From NCBI GenBank assembly GCA_024195265.1, contig JAJLRJ010000004.1, positions 27,181,434-27,245,433 of the forward strand: a stretch of 64,000 nucleotides of DNA. The letters are read 5' to 3'. Below the pieces are notes generated by a model that saw only the letters and a program-made list of their open reading frames with translations, was not told the DNA's origin and made no database searches. How positions within the stretch are numbered: position 1 is the first letter of the stretch; each line of letters opens with the position of its first letter. Both the position numbers and the translations under genes were made by a program. Below, piece by piece: positions 1 to 10,689 of this stretch. Source of the DNA: Dendrophyllia cribrosa. Lineage: Eukaryota; Cnidaria; Anthozoa; Scleractinia; Dendrophylliidae.

Positions 1-1253
1 ATGTTCGTTTTGGCTATTCGTACGGCACCCGTACGCGGACTTTGATTTGCTATTCATACCGGAGTCCAAAACTTTCGACAATTTTCGATGTTATTCTTCA
101 CTTTTGCTGGTCCACAATATTATATGTTCGTTTAGCTTTACGCAGCACTTCTGGCAAGTGATGTTGATTTGGCTCAGACTAATTTACTGTGTCTGTATAC
201 TATGCGAGCGACTCATTTTGTGACACTTAGAAATTTTTTGCGTCAAAGAATACTCCCGTACAGCCAACTTCGATATGTTATTCCTACAAAAGTCCAAAAC
301 TTTGGACAATTTTCGATATTATTCTTCACTTTTGTTGCAGACAAGCTAGATGTTTTATGAAATTGTTGCGTTGCAACGCGTTGTCGACCCGAAAGGTTCA
401 AATTACAGAAAGCGCAAATTACGTTTGACGTATGCAAATTAAATAATGCTTGATGTTCACCTGCGAACAACAGGTATGTTTACAATAGCCTCTGTTTTCT
501 ACGCAAAGAAACCTGCTTTCCCCGGGCATGCTTTCAAAGTATGCAACGGCAAACGACAGGCAACAAGCTTGTATTTGTTTTAGTTTCAGTCAAGATTTAT
601 TTTAGAAATAACAGGCCGAACGTCTGTTGAAAGTTTCGACCACAAAAGCGCGACTATTTCACACAGGACTCAGGGCCGCTTGTTTACGTGAATTTAACTC
701 CTTTACACATGGTTGTTTTTTGCACAGTTATTGGATTTTAACGGTGGCTTCGGCGATTGTAAACAGTTAAGTAAGGAAAGGTTACTGAAAGATATTATTG
801 GAAAGCGACAATTAGGATCACTTTCTACAGCCATAAACAGCTTCAAACTCGATCACTATGAAGCCATTATCTCGGAAGAACCGTCCAAAATGTCCAACCT
901 CGGGAAACTCTGAGGGCAGGCAACACTTGGCACACTCCAACCTCTCTGAAACTTAAAAAAAATCCTTTGCATGCAGAGTGCATTCACGCATGGTAATTGT
1001 GTTTTTGCATGGTAAGTGTGCGTTCGGACGGTAAGCGTGTGTTGTTCACACGGTAGTTTTTGTTGTCGAATGTTGACACGGTTCATTATTTACCTCTTTT
1101 GTTTCTTTTGTGTTGCATAAAACAAAAGAAAATTTTAATGAGGCTGAATTGCATGGCACGGTTATCGTGTTAAATTTCTATCTTTTGTTTTACCGTGCTA
1201 ACGTACCGTGTGCGTGTCATCACCTTAGTACATGGAATCCTGTGGAGGGTCAC
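1..1253. other. no recognisable gene; short direct repeat
   Basis: I recognise no gene here; the open frames are short and carry no motif. A roughly 50-bp segment at about 61-110 recurs in the same orientation at about 289-337, sharing a core of the form AGTCCAAAACTTT followed by ACAATTTTCGAT and TATTCTTCACTTTTG. Around 985-1065 there are several loose copies of a CATGGTAA(G/T)TGTG-like phrase. Confidence 0.5.
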
Positions 1254-1478
1254 AAATTCAAGAAATCGATACAACTGAATTTAAGCATGTTTAAAAAACA
1301 ATTCTCCAAAAGTACACAAGAACACAAAGGAAAAGTCAATCACAGATTGATATCAACATAAATTCCCATCGAAAAATGTAATCTGTTTTATCTTTAAGTC
1401 GCTTGCTTGGAAATTCTTTAAATCTCTCTTCTTTGGTTCTGAAATCCATAATGAAAACAAACATCTCCCCGCGTTGAT
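1254..1478 (-). repeat. dispersed repeat copy A (inverted partner at 11.6 kb)
   Basis: The reverse complement of this segment matches 11624-11813 on the plus strand over most of its length: the same GCGGGGAGATGTTTGTTTT start, AGCGACTTAAAG(A/G)TAAAACAG middle and AATCTGTGATTGACTTTT end. Copy B lacks about 20 bp in the middle. This copy lies in a 77-codon minus frame (1336-1569) that may be an exon of an unrecognised gene. Confidence 0.7.
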
Positions 1479-1479
1479 G

Positions 1480-2110
1480 AAAACGTATGAAGTTCCTTGA
1501 AGCAAGATTGTTTTCCACTAAAGCAGCTTCTGAGTATTCCTTAATTGGTATCCCTGTCTTGAGTAGCAAACTGTGAAAAATTCAGGGAACTAACGACTTT
1601 AATTTAAACGGTTTTCTCCACTTAGTAAACACAGCTCCAACTAACGTGTTTACTGAGCTGACATGACATTCGCCATGTAGCCGCGTGAAAAACAAAGCCT
1701 CGTTTTGGTTTCAAAATTGCTAAGATCCTGGATGTTGTGTGGTGCCATACGCGCATGTTTTGCGACGTCATACGTACCCGCGATCTAGCCCTGCGTGACG
1801 GATGCACAGGACTGACGCGCCCGCGATGCATTCTGCTAGTCATGACCATGAAAAATGACGGGCATAGGTTAAGTTCTGAGTATGGGGCTCCGCGGGGGCC
1901 TTCGGCCTGCAGAGCCATAATATTTACGGTATTTTTTTTTTGCAGACATTCTGTTTTCGTTTTTTCCATTGATATCCCGACATGCTTTGCGACAGTGGCA
2001 GACAGGTCGGCTTTGTGTGGTTGCACAGAAGGTTGAAATACAGCTTTGGGCAGCTCAACTGTTCAGCAGTGAGCAGTTGCGAATAAGGTACACATGTTCG
2101 CCCAGAAAGT
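1480..2110. other. no recognisable gene
   Basis: This stretch is somewhat more GC-rich (about 1720-1920) than its surroundings. It is open in several overlapping frames on both strands, but none shows a domain motif. I see no RNA gene in it. Confidence 0.4.
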
Positions 2111-2119
2111 TCTTTGGAA

Positions 2120-2464
2120 TCACTTCTGAACTTGATTTTTCCTTCGGAAAAGCCTGGTTTGAGGAGTTAAAATCTTTTCTGCCCATTCTTTTCCTATCAG
2201 CAAACAAACAGCTCCACAGTGAGGATGGAGTTCGGGAGGTATATTGATTATAGCATTGGTTTTCTTTGCCAAATCTTCCATTGTAGCATTTAAATCATTC
2301 CTGATTTCCATTTTCCTACCCCCACCTCTGGGGAGTCTAATATGCTCTATTTGTATCCTAAAAGAGCCATCATCTATTCCCACATCTTCGTTAGAATTGA
2401 GAACTTTAACAATGAGACCTAGCAGACTCTGGCCGATACTCTGATTATCATCAAGAGTTTGCAT
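2120..2464 (-). CDS. exon of unrecognised gene, DNA-virus-polymerase-like N-terminus
   Basis: A 114-codon minus-strand open frame. It has an acidic stretch (SNEDVGIDDGSF), a glycine-rich RGGGRK step, and then an INIPPELHPHCGAVCLLIGK segment. This order (alternating hydrophobic strands, a Gly-rich linker, then a Cys-containing hydrophobic stretch) resembles the N-terminal part of cnidarian Polinton/virus-like DNA polymerase genes, but no catalytic motif is present. It lies downstream on the same strand from the candidate exons at 2.8-5 kb and may be the last exon of the same gene. The family assignment is a weak inference. Confidence 0.3.
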   Translation of the reverse strand: MQTLDDNQSIGQSLLGLIVKVLNSNEDVGIDDGSFRIQIEHIRLPRGGGRKMEIRNDLNATMEDLAKKTNAIINIPPELHPHCGAVCLLIGKEWAEKILTPQTRLFRRKNQVQK

Positions 2465-2803
2465 TATAAAATCCTAAACAAAAGGTTGCATTACCATCTT
2501 AACAATTATTTCTACACAAGAATGGAATAATGTACTTTCTATTTTGGTCCATTGTTCTCCATGGCAGTTTAATTAAAACTACTTTCTTCAGTGCGGGTGG
2601 TCCAACATATCGACTTTTTGTTTTCTCCGGTGTTGCCCCTCCTACTGCTACACGCTAGGGAGAATTCAAAGCCTTCAGCACTTTCTGTGGCGTGTCTGGA
2701 ACTAAAACTTTGTTCTAAAAATATAATCACAAAACAAAATAAAAACTGTTATATATTTCTAATAAAATGAAAAAGAAAATGGTGCCTAAATAAAATAACT
2801 CAC

Positions 2804-3140
2804 CTTTTCATTACCTTCTTGGGTACTAGCAACAATTTCCTCCTCCTCTTCTTCTTCATCTCTTTCCACCTCCTAATCCGCCATTATAGGCAACGTCTGC
2901 TCTTCACGGACGTATCTCAGCCCCAAAGCTTCTACAATACCGGTGTTCTTCTGTCAACACTTATAGGAAATAGTGTTGAACCTCAAAACCCACGATCTCT
3001 GAAAGAACACCACCACCAACATGTTATAATCTCCCGCCATGACAACGCTCAATTCATTATCCTTGTAGGAATTCAAGAACAGTTGATCAAGCTGTTCCAT
3101 TTTGGAGACTGTATACATACTACTCCTGGTACTTCCTCTC
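2804..3140 (-). CDS. candidate acidic exon(s) of the same split gene
   Basis: Read on the minus strand, an open frame follows an acceptor-like AG near 3140 (MSWRGSTRSSMYTVSKMEQL). Lower down a frame with a run of seven glutamates (RDEEEEEEEIVAS) ends at a good donor, AAAAG|GTGAGT, near 2804. The two frames are not continuous, so there is either a short intron or decay between them. I recognise no family. The acidic run and the splice-like ends are what can be seen. Confidence 0.3.
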
Positions 3141-3340
3141 CATGACACCTATCAAAGCAATGAAAACTCATTTGTTACAGTGTATTTGCCAAGACTTTTT
3201 ATTATTATGGCTTTTCAATGTTTAATCTCAGCCCCCAAAAAGGATAATCCGGATTGAAGCTTTGGAGGGTTAAATGTGCCTGAAACACTGGTTTAAAATT
3301 TTATTAAACTTTATCGCAATAAAAAGAAGCATTGACTTAC

Positions 3341-3515
3341 AATATAGATTGTTGAGCTTGTCTCTGTTTAGGGAACTGCTTTTTCTACCAGCCAATATTG
3401 TGATCCCCTTCAGGGAGGAGATTCTAAGATCTTCCTTGCTGAAGAGGTGAAAAGGGGCTGTCTGAAGACCTTCAAATGCCGAGCTAGTGTTTTCGACTTG
3501 CCTCAGCAGATATTC
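3341..3515 (-). CDS. candidate internal exon, unknown family
   Basis: This is a 175-nt minus-strand open block bounded by an acceptor (TTTTTTATTGCAG|GAATAT) and a donor (CTATATT|GTAAGT). It encodes EYLLRQVENTSSAFEGLQT and a following basic/serine segment. I do not recognise the protein. It lies between the duplicated exon at 4.1/4.8 kb and the acidic exon at 2.8-3.1 kb on the same strand, consistent with one multi-exon gene. Confidence 0.35.
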
Positions 3516-3519
3516 CTGC

Positions 3520-4060
3520 AATAAAAAAGAAACAACTTAGCTTGAGATGTCAGTTTTTAAATGCCTTTTTACACCTTTGAACACCTAAACAGTAAAGTTA
3601 GCTGTATTTGCAAAACTATGTACGAAATATACAGCACACGAAGTTATAATGTTGTCTACAGTGTACATGTACTATTGAGGACTGATCGAGGTTAACTGAA
3701 TATATTTTGAATTTGGCAGGAGAATGAATGCTGTTTCACCCCAACAAACTATAACATTAAACCATTCATTTTTGTCAAGAAATAATCACACAGTCTTCTA
3801 ATTGTCAGTGCATAAAGTCGAAGTGTTACAGTATTACTGTACGCTGTAGGCTTTGTTTGATTAACTGCATTCCAGAATAAAAATAAACACTACAGTGCTT
3901 TCTTTATAGTTTGTTGAGACACAATTGCAGTATAAACATGTAAATGTGGCAAAACATGGTTATAATACGACAGCTTTCATGTTCTTTAATATTCCAGAAT
4001 ACGTTCAATTAAACACCTGACCTGAAAGCTTCGTACACGACTAAAAAGATAAAAAAAGGA
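3520..4060. other. no gene; probable intron
   Basis: AT-rich sequence without an open frame or motif I can name. If the exons on either side belong to one minus-strand gene, this is intron. Confidence 0.4.
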
Positions 4061-4063
4061 TTG

Positions 4064-4195
4064 TACTCACATTTGAAACTTCCCGATGTAGACTGTCTTC
4101 TCAGATATTCATCTCTTCTGCTGACAATTGTTGATAAGCCCATTCTTGGATAAAACAGCATCCATAAAATCGAAATCTCAAACGGTTGCTGTAAT
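4064..4195 (-). repeat. 132-bp direct repeat, left copy (duplicated exon)
   Basis: Nearly identical (about six differences in 132) to 4818-4949. Each copy, read on the minus strand, contains an exon-like block: acceptor TTACAG|CAACCG, a 118-nt open stretch (4071-4188 here; residues include SRRDEYLRRQSTSG) and donor CAAAT|GTGAGT. The two copies bracket a Penelope-like fragment and its hammerhead ribozyme. The encoded protein is not recognised. Confidence 0.75.
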
Positions 4196-4199
4196 AATA

Positions 4200-4600
4200 T
4201 AGATATAAAATTAGTCTTTTCGTCTTTCAAGATCGGCAACATGTTTAGCGTGAAAGACCCTGAGCGGGCTCCGTTCGTGTGTTGTTTACAAATTTTTGTG
4301 TGTGGGCTGTAATGCCTGCTACGTTGGCGAAACCACCCGACATTTTTCCACACGCGTTCGTGAGCACTTATCCACTGATAGGGCCTCTCACGTATTCAAA
4401 CACCTGGACGACTCTAAAGAATGCCACAGTTTATGTTCACCTAATAGTTTCAATATCTTATATCATGCTTCCACCAATTTTCAGCTTAAGATAAAGGAAG
4501 CTTTGCATATTAAATGGGAACAACCTTCTTTGAACCAACAGTTGCATCATGTTAATTTAAAACTTTCTTTTTAATCACGTATTGTCACACATTCTTTCAT
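4200..4600 (+). pseudogene. Penelope-like element, GIY-YIG endonuclease remnant
   Basis: The main frame (4296-4574) encodes the C-terminal GIY-YIG endonuclease of a Penelope-like retroelement. The CNACYVGETTRHF motif is followed by TRVREHL, a KHL/histidine block and the hallmark ending FQLKIKEALHIKWEQPSLNQQ. The linker just upstream (about 4215-4262, KIGNMFSVKD) is in another frame, so there is a frameshift near 4265. The reverse transcriptase domain is absent, so the copy is severely 5'-truncated and dead. In intact elements this domain nicks the target site for reverse transcription. A hammerhead ribozyme lies about 100 nt past the stop. Confidence 0.9.
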
Positions 4601-4670
4601 TTATTTGTCAAAGGTGTTTTCTCTCATTAGCATTTTCATTTACTTATAAATTCAACTTTGTAACTTAAAA

Positions 4671-4716
4671 TTTCAAACTGAAGATGACAAAGGATTGTTG
4701 AAACATGTCTTTGAAA
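4671..4716 (+). ncRNA. type I hammerhead ribozyme of Penelope-like element
   Basis: All conserved parts are present in order: stem I 5' strand TTTCAAA (4671-4677); core CTGAAGA (4678-4684); stem II ACAA/AGGA/TTGT with flanking wobble pairs; GAAA (4700-4703); a minimal palindromic stem III ACATGT; the canonical GUC cleavage triplet ending at 4709; and the stem I 3' strand TTTGAAA (4710-4716), perfectly complementary to the 5' strand. Penelope-like elements are known to carry hammerheads with minimal stem III that act as dimers. Cleavage is predicted after C4709. Confidence 0.85.
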
Positions 4717-4817
4717 ATCAAGTCAGTTGTTGTTGAAAATTATTACTTTCTTGCTATTATCCAGACCCGTTAGAGAGATTTAGAGCATTGCGTTTACGTG
4801 AAATGCAAACGGCATTA

Positions 4818-4949
4818 TACTCACATTTGAAACGTCCCGATGTAGACTGTCTTCTCATATATTCATCTCTTCTGCTGACAATTGTCGATAAGCCCATTCT
4901 TGGATAAAACAGCGTCCATAAAATTGAAATCTCAAACGGTTGCTGTAAT
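4818..4949 (-). repeat. 132-bp direct repeat, right copy (duplicated exon)
   Basis: Second copy of the repeat at 4064-4195. Its exon-like block is 4825-4942 on the minus strand with the same acceptor and donor. Being upstream in the minus direction, this copy would be the original or an alternative exon of the split gene. Confidence 0.75.
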
Positions 4950-5510
4950 GGCCGTGCACAAAATTCAAACGGCCTTTGTGCTCACGTGATATGTGACGCT
5001 AGATAAAGAGGACACTGAGAACAAGATTTGCACGCGAGAGCACTAACTGAGCGGGTATTTTATATAGGATCAGACTGAATTTGTCGTTCTTCAAGTGAAA
5101 AAGTGCAGGATTCCATGATAAGAGGATGCTCATAAAACAGATATAAGGTACGGCGTTTAATTATTAGAGAGATTTAGCATCGTGTTTGCCGTTTATGTGA
5201 GATTTTCTTATAGATTTAAAATTAATTGTTGAAAAAAGTACACCAAAACTTTTTCCTCTACGTCATACAAGGCCAAATGAAGTTTCATGTTTGTAATCCT
5301 TCAAATACTGCACTTTTCCTGAGCATACAGCTGCATGAACTCAAGTTGACTCAAAAGACAGCTTCATCGAAACTCGCAAAATATACACAGAACAAATGAC
5401 CATTGCTTTCATTTGTATAGGGTCTTTTACTAAAATGTTTAAAAAGAATTTTTTTGGCTAACTTAATACACAAGATTAATTGAGTCACTCGTTCTTTAGT
5501 TCCAGAAATA
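4950..5510. other. no gene recognised
   Basis: No coding motif. A phrase beginning TTAGAGAGATTTAG at 5163 also occurs just inside the Penelope-like insert at 4770, indicating another short repeat shared by the two regions. Confidence 0.4.
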
Positions 5511-5518
5511 AGTACAAT

Positions 5519-6360
5519 ATGGCACCATTTCAATGGCCTAAAGTCGAACATGACATCGCCTTATGCAAGGAGTATGTCGATTACCGACCAAAAAAACACG
5601 AGGACTGGAAGTACTTGGCAAATACGCTTAGCGCATTATTTGATTTAAATGAACCACTAAAGGCCAGAGGCTGCCGAGAGCACCTAGATCTCCTGATTAA
5701 AAAATACAAAGCCGAGGAAGGTAAGGAACTTTGAAACCAAGCTTCAGCTTTAAACCACAAATATTGAGTATAAGCTTAAAATGTTTTCTAACAAAACAAA
5801 TTAAGCTTCACGAAAAGTTAAGGCCGAGGCTGTATTTATTGAACTTGAATACTTGCCAGATGCCAAGAACGACTGCAGTTAGACTGCTGTTTTTACAGTG
5901 TCCTTGTTGAACCTAAAGCTTTAAGAATGTTGAAGACCACTTTTTGGCATGACACTGATCCTTTTTTTCTATGTTTTGCACGTTTTAAAAGTGATTTATG
6001 ACAACTTTCCAATCAATTTAATGCATGGAAATGACTTAAATCACCAAGAAAGCAATTGAAGATACATTAGGAGCTGTGAATATTCTTCTCCCTGGTTTTG
6101 TTTCCGATCCAAATTTGTTCCCATTCTGTACATTAATATAAAAAGTTCTCGAAATGGCCTGTGCTTCTTTTGTTCATTCCAAGATCTGGCACGGATGAGG
6201 AGTATAGTGAGCTAACACTACTGGAGGACATCTCAAGTTATGTTGCTGACAGCAGTATCGGTCAAGATGATGGGTAGGGGGAAGAAAAAAGAAGAACAAG
6301 ACAAAATGAAGGGCATGGAGATGTGCAAGGCAGACATGGAAACACACTCAAGCGAGTAAC
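5519..6360 (+). pseudogene. Harbinger-associated Myb/SANT-like gene
   Basis: Exon 1 (ATG at 5519, donor G|GTAAGG at 5721) encodes a trihelix/SANT-like DNA-binding domain: a VEHDIALCKEY helix, a conserved Trp (DWKYLAN) and a final basic helix (LIKKYKAEE). Exon 2 begins after CCAAG at 6184 and reads SGTDEEYSELTLLEDISS, a block typical of the Myb-like protein of PIF/Harbinger transposons, ending in TAG at 6275. The two exons are one base out of phase, and a further frame (EEQDKMKGMEM, about 6287-6358) continues the family's C-terminal coiled segment, so the copy is broken. In intact elements this protein carries the transposase to the nucleus and the element ends. It converges on the transposase remnant at 7.8-10.7 kb. 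Confidence 0.7.
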
Positions 6361-6429
6361 AACTATTCGACTATTATCAAAATTAACTTTTTAAGAAACT
6401 CATTTTTCAATTCAAACATACATAGACTT

Positions 6430-6800
6430 TATTTAACCTCGAATTTATACCTGGATCTTACCTACATGTACTTTGCAAAAATTCAAGGATCCTGCTGTTG
6501 TCAGGACCCCACCTCCAAAATCAATCCACCCTTGGATCCCACCTAGCTGGGTTCACGTGGAATCCTACCAAACTAAGATAGATCCTGTCTGAATAGTTAA
6601 TCAGGGCTCCCACCAACGTAAGGTAGGATCCTGGGAGAGATCTCACCCAAGGGAAAGAAGAGGGGATTTGTAACCCTGGGTAATGGGATCCCAACTTCAA
6701 TTCCCCCAAACTCCTGCAGGAACCTGGTTGAGATGAGTTGGGGATCCCAGGTGGAATTGGCCAAGGATTTAACCTATGAAACAGATGAATGTTTGTAAAA
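6430..6800. repeat. GGATCC-rich irregular repeat
   Basis: A block in which GGATC(C/T), TGGGATCC and AGGATCCT-like words recur about every 40-60 bp in both orientations, unlike its AT-rich neighbours. It interrupts the 3' half of the Myb-like pseudogene and may be a separate insertion. I cannot name its family. Confidence 0.45.
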
Positions 6801-6899
6801 CTAACCCAAATCACTGCCTGGTATAGAAAGGAAATTCAAAGAGATGGATGAAGATGAAAGCGCAGATGAAAATAAGTCACAAAATCCATTTAAAGGTAT

Positions 6900-7780
6900 A
6901 TCTATCATATTATCTTATGATAAGCATTAAATTTTCATGATTAGCTTACAGATATGTTTATCAGACAATTTGATGCTAACATAAGGTGCTTTTTTACTAC
7001 AGTCACACAACATATGTACTAACATCACACAACTGAAACATTACTGTTTTCTCAATAGTTCACACAATATAGTGCCTTATGTATAAGTTATGTTTCCATC
7101 TGTTCTTGTACAGTCACCCTAACAAAAATTATTTTGAAATCATAAGGTCATTAATTATTTTATACTTGACCACTTACCCACTAAATTTAATTTGGTAATT
7201 GTAAAATAGTTTTTCAACAGTAACATTTATAATTTTCTTGATCGCAAGTTGAGTGAAATATTCACACACATGCACATGCGTTTAAATTTTTCAAGCACCT
7301 TTTAAGAGGTGGCTTGCTAAATAAAATATACTTTACTACATGAGTAAAAGTAACATTACTTCACTCCTAATTTACAGGACTTCAAACAAAGAAAGCTGCA
7401 AAAAGAGTTGGAACAAGTCAGATGTTGTTTTTTTTTAATGCAAGGTTATGTTTCCTGTTGGTGGATTGTCCGCACAATGTTGTGTTATCTGATAAAGCAT
7501 GAAATAACAAACATATTTTGCACAATATTGTTTTCTTTTCTTGTTATTAGTAAAACGAAAACATAATTGGATCATAAAATAAAAATTAGGGTACAGCCTT
7601 CCAAAACAACACACTGGTACCTCATGGAGGTTCTGTTAACACTCATGATGAACACCCTGATACATTTATGTGGGAGTTCCCACACCTTGGTATTTAGGGT
7701 TTTTATATGTACATGTTAAATTTCAGTCTATTTATAATAAATACATTGACAGTACATTTAAAGACAAAAGAATTTGGAGA
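6900..7780. other. no gene recognised
   Basis: AT-rich spacer between the convergent Harbinger Myb-like gene and transposase. A short exon-like frame near 6841-6895 (MDEDESADENKS, then GGTATAT) may be a last scrap of the Myb-like gene. Nothing else stands out. Confidence 0.4.
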
Positions 7781-7786
7781 TGATTT

Positions 7787-10686
7787 TAATGATTGTTCAA
7801 GTATGTTTCTAGCACTGGAGGATCCAAGTTGAAAAACTGGCCTGTCTGTGAGCCATATAAGCAGGTGTCACAATTAGCAAGTAAAGCAGCTACTTTGTAG
7901 AGCTTGGCAACAGGCTGTAAAAGAACTTTCAAGTTTTTAGAAATATCAAGAAACGCAAAATATCGAACCATCTTCCCATATCCCAACTCAACACATGTTC
8001 TCACTGCACTCGTATCAGCATTGAAACACTGTTCTGCTTGTGAAAGGTGAGCACCTCTAAATGGGGCAAGAATGTGCCTTCTAATGGGATAGGCAGGGTC
8101 CCCATACAAGACAAACACATCGCCATTGGCTTAAGTCATCCTTTGTTTCAGCTTTTCAAGTAGCCCACTAACGGACAGCATGAAAGCATCATGTCGGTGC
8201 CCCTCCAACGGTCCAAATAAGTGGCAGATCATACCATTTGGTGCTACCACTGATTAAAAGAAATTGCATAAAACAATGTTAAATACACTTCACCTAATAA
8301 TTGGACTGAGCCATTAGTAACAGTAATTAATGCAACAATATTAAACTGTGGAAAATTCAATTTGTTTATGAGAGTAGGAGAATTTTGTCTCAGTTGTAGT
8401 TTTACTGTGTATTTATACCAGTTGTGTATCAAGAGTCCACAGAGTAACATCACTTTAAAATTTTAATTAGTCATACCTGGAATTTTAGGCAATGGGTTCT
8501 CTTGTGTCCAGAGAACATTATTCGTTGGTTATGAACTGGTCTACAGATGGGTCGTGCTGTTCCATCAATAAATGCCCAGCAATTTCTCAGAGGGGCTCCT
8601 TTGCCATATATTGCTCTTGAAAAGGATTCTGGGTCAAGCCAAGCAAGGTCTAGCTGGTCAAGTAAATAACCAAACCTCTCATGGATATCATAAAGAACCT
8701 AAATTCAAGGACATATAATTACCTATATTTCAAGTTGACTGGAAAGAGGAATTCATGCACTTAATTCCCAATTGAAGTGCAATGATTCATTCATTCATTG
8801 CCTGAAATTGGTAATTTGGGGACTTTTGGGGGGCTAGAATTTATCTGGCAGATTTTTGGGGAAGCAAGATGGGCTTGCAGGGACGAGAAAGCAAAATGTT
8901 TTGACACAAAAAGAGACATGATGTATAGACTAATTTCGAAATATTAAAATTCATACTTGGCTCCAAGGCTTGGGGGAATGAAACAAAAGAAATGAATTAT
9001 TTATCCCTGAACCTCAATGTGATTTCTTTTGTTTTATTCCCCCAAGCCTCGAGGCCAAGTATGAATTTTAATATATCGGAATTGGTCTATTGGTACTGCA
9101 TGGGGTGGTCCTGCAGGTTACAAGGACGACTCAATGCAGATTATATATACTAGCCTTTTTTACAGTACAATATACTTAGTTTATTACTTAAACTTTTTAA
9201 ACAAAAAGATGTTAGGACTATTTTCTCAAGTTTTAACTTTCATCCAAGATTAGCAAATTTCAATCCACAGTTTTTTACAGAAAAACTGGAGTTTGTTTTG
9301 CCGCAGTACTTCAGAATAAAGGAAGGGGCTTAACAACAATCTATCTCACAGGAAAGTATTCAATGTAGTTATTCTTGTAAAGGAATAAAAACGGTATACC
9401 TCATTGGATATTAAGAAGAGTTCAGTTTCCTGCCTTCCAAACAAGTGTATCAAATCACACTATCTATTTGGGTAGGTTAATGTTCTTAAAAGGATTGTTA
9501 GCCCTTCAAGACCAGAGCACACCGTCCTTTGTGTTTACAAACATAGGTCTCCGGAAGCTGCAGAGCAGTAGCAAGTCTTAAGAAGTCATAATTCTTAAAC
9601 CTGAAAGAAAACGTCATTACCATGCTGTTTTTAATAATATCATTTATTTGAAGTTTAAAACTGCTTTTACAATTGACGTCCGTTTTACTTTCTCTTAATA
9701 AAATGCTACCATTATTTAGACTAACAAAGATATCCGAACAAGTATGCATTAACATGATTTGATTTCATTCACTGATTCCCACTCATCCACTCTGTTTAGC
9801 TGTTACATCTCCTTTGAACTTGATTCTCCAGTGCTGGTTCTTCAAAAGGCGATGAATTCTTTAATCCCCCCTCCCCTGGGGGTGCTGCTTGGAATTTTTG
9901 GTGGGGGTGTGCTTCCCAGCTCTTAAATGCTAAGTTCAATTGGCAGGCACCAACAACAATCATTTTCACGATATCTAACTTTCATGGTTCTTTATTTTCC
10001 AAATCTACTTTAAATACTCCAGCTCATGGAAACAAATGTGATGCGAACCCCTGAGGAAACACTTATATTTATTTCACTTATCAGTTTGTTTCAAGTGTTT
10101 TTTAATAAAAACGAATCGGGGTTGCAATTTTTATTATTACGTTACTTTCTAAAACATCCCGCAATTTCCAAACGGAAAGATCATATGCCTATTTTCTCTA
10201 CCTTTAATTTTCATGCACAATTCAATCCACAATTGTTTTTAGTGATCCTGAAAAAAATGGAGTTTGTTTCACATCATTTCAAAATAAACTGAGTTAAAAA
10301 GGAAACAAAGCGGCTGTCTATTCTGTTTCCACTATGGCTTTGCAGTCACTGAGTCATCAAAAAAATCATCCTTAAGAAAGCACTCATGAAGTTTTAGTGG
10401 TGTTTATGAAACCTATAAGAAATTTGTTGTTTCATGACGGTTCTGCGATCTTGCAACTCTGTATGTACGTTTACATGAGACCAGTACAAAACTTTACCTG
10501 AATAAACTTTCAAAACTGTGTTCACTGATGTCCTCGAAGTGTAAAAGGGCGCCAAGGTCTTTTTTAGGTGCAAGTGTTGCCAAAAAAAGCATCTCAAGGT
10601 CATCATCATCGCTAGAAATATCGCTGTCGCTGTCGCTAATATCATCTTCTGCAATCATAAGCTCCAGTATTTCACGAATTTGTCGC
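7787..10686 (-). pseudogene. Harbinger (DDE_Tnp_4) transposase, four exons
   Basis: Four blocks with matching splice sites make one transposase. Exon A is 10498-10686 (Asp/Ser-rich N-terminus ending HSFESLF). Exon B is 9400-9600 (FKNYDFLRLATALQLPE then RTLTYPNR). Exon C is 8477-8698 (WAFIDGTARPICRP, first catalytic Asp, then SGHKRTHCLK). Exon D is 7787-8249 (FGPLEGHRHD; YGDPAYPIRRH, second Asp; RTCVELGYGK, catalytic Glu). Introns A/B, B/C and C/D have GT/AG ends. Decay is clear: a frameshift near 9505, a TAG replacing the Trp after YPNR in exon B, and a TAA before ANGDVF in exon D. Intact enzymes cut and paste Harbinger DNA with the Myb-like partner, here found convergent at 5.5 kb. Confidence 0.85.
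8925..9090. mobile_element. fold-back MITE in transposase intron
   Basis: A 166-bp palindromic unit: the left arm ATAGACTAATTTCGAAATAT pairs with the right arm end ATATCGGAATTGGTCTAT, and the inner arms (CTTGGGGGAAT.AAACAAAAGAAAT) continue the match, giving arms of about 75 nt around a short loop. It has no coding capacity. It sits in intron B/C of the Harbinger remnant, so it inserted after or with that copy. Confidence 0.8.
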
Positions 10687-10689
10687 CTG

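Noticed and set aside
1622..2036. Long overlapping open frames on both strands
   Set aside because: They mirror each other in a slightly GC-rich stretch and show no domain, splice signal or homology pattern.
2819..3145. 108-codon plus-strand frame
   Set aside because: Antisense of the Glu-rich minus-strand exon (the Leu/Phe run is the complement of the Glu run).
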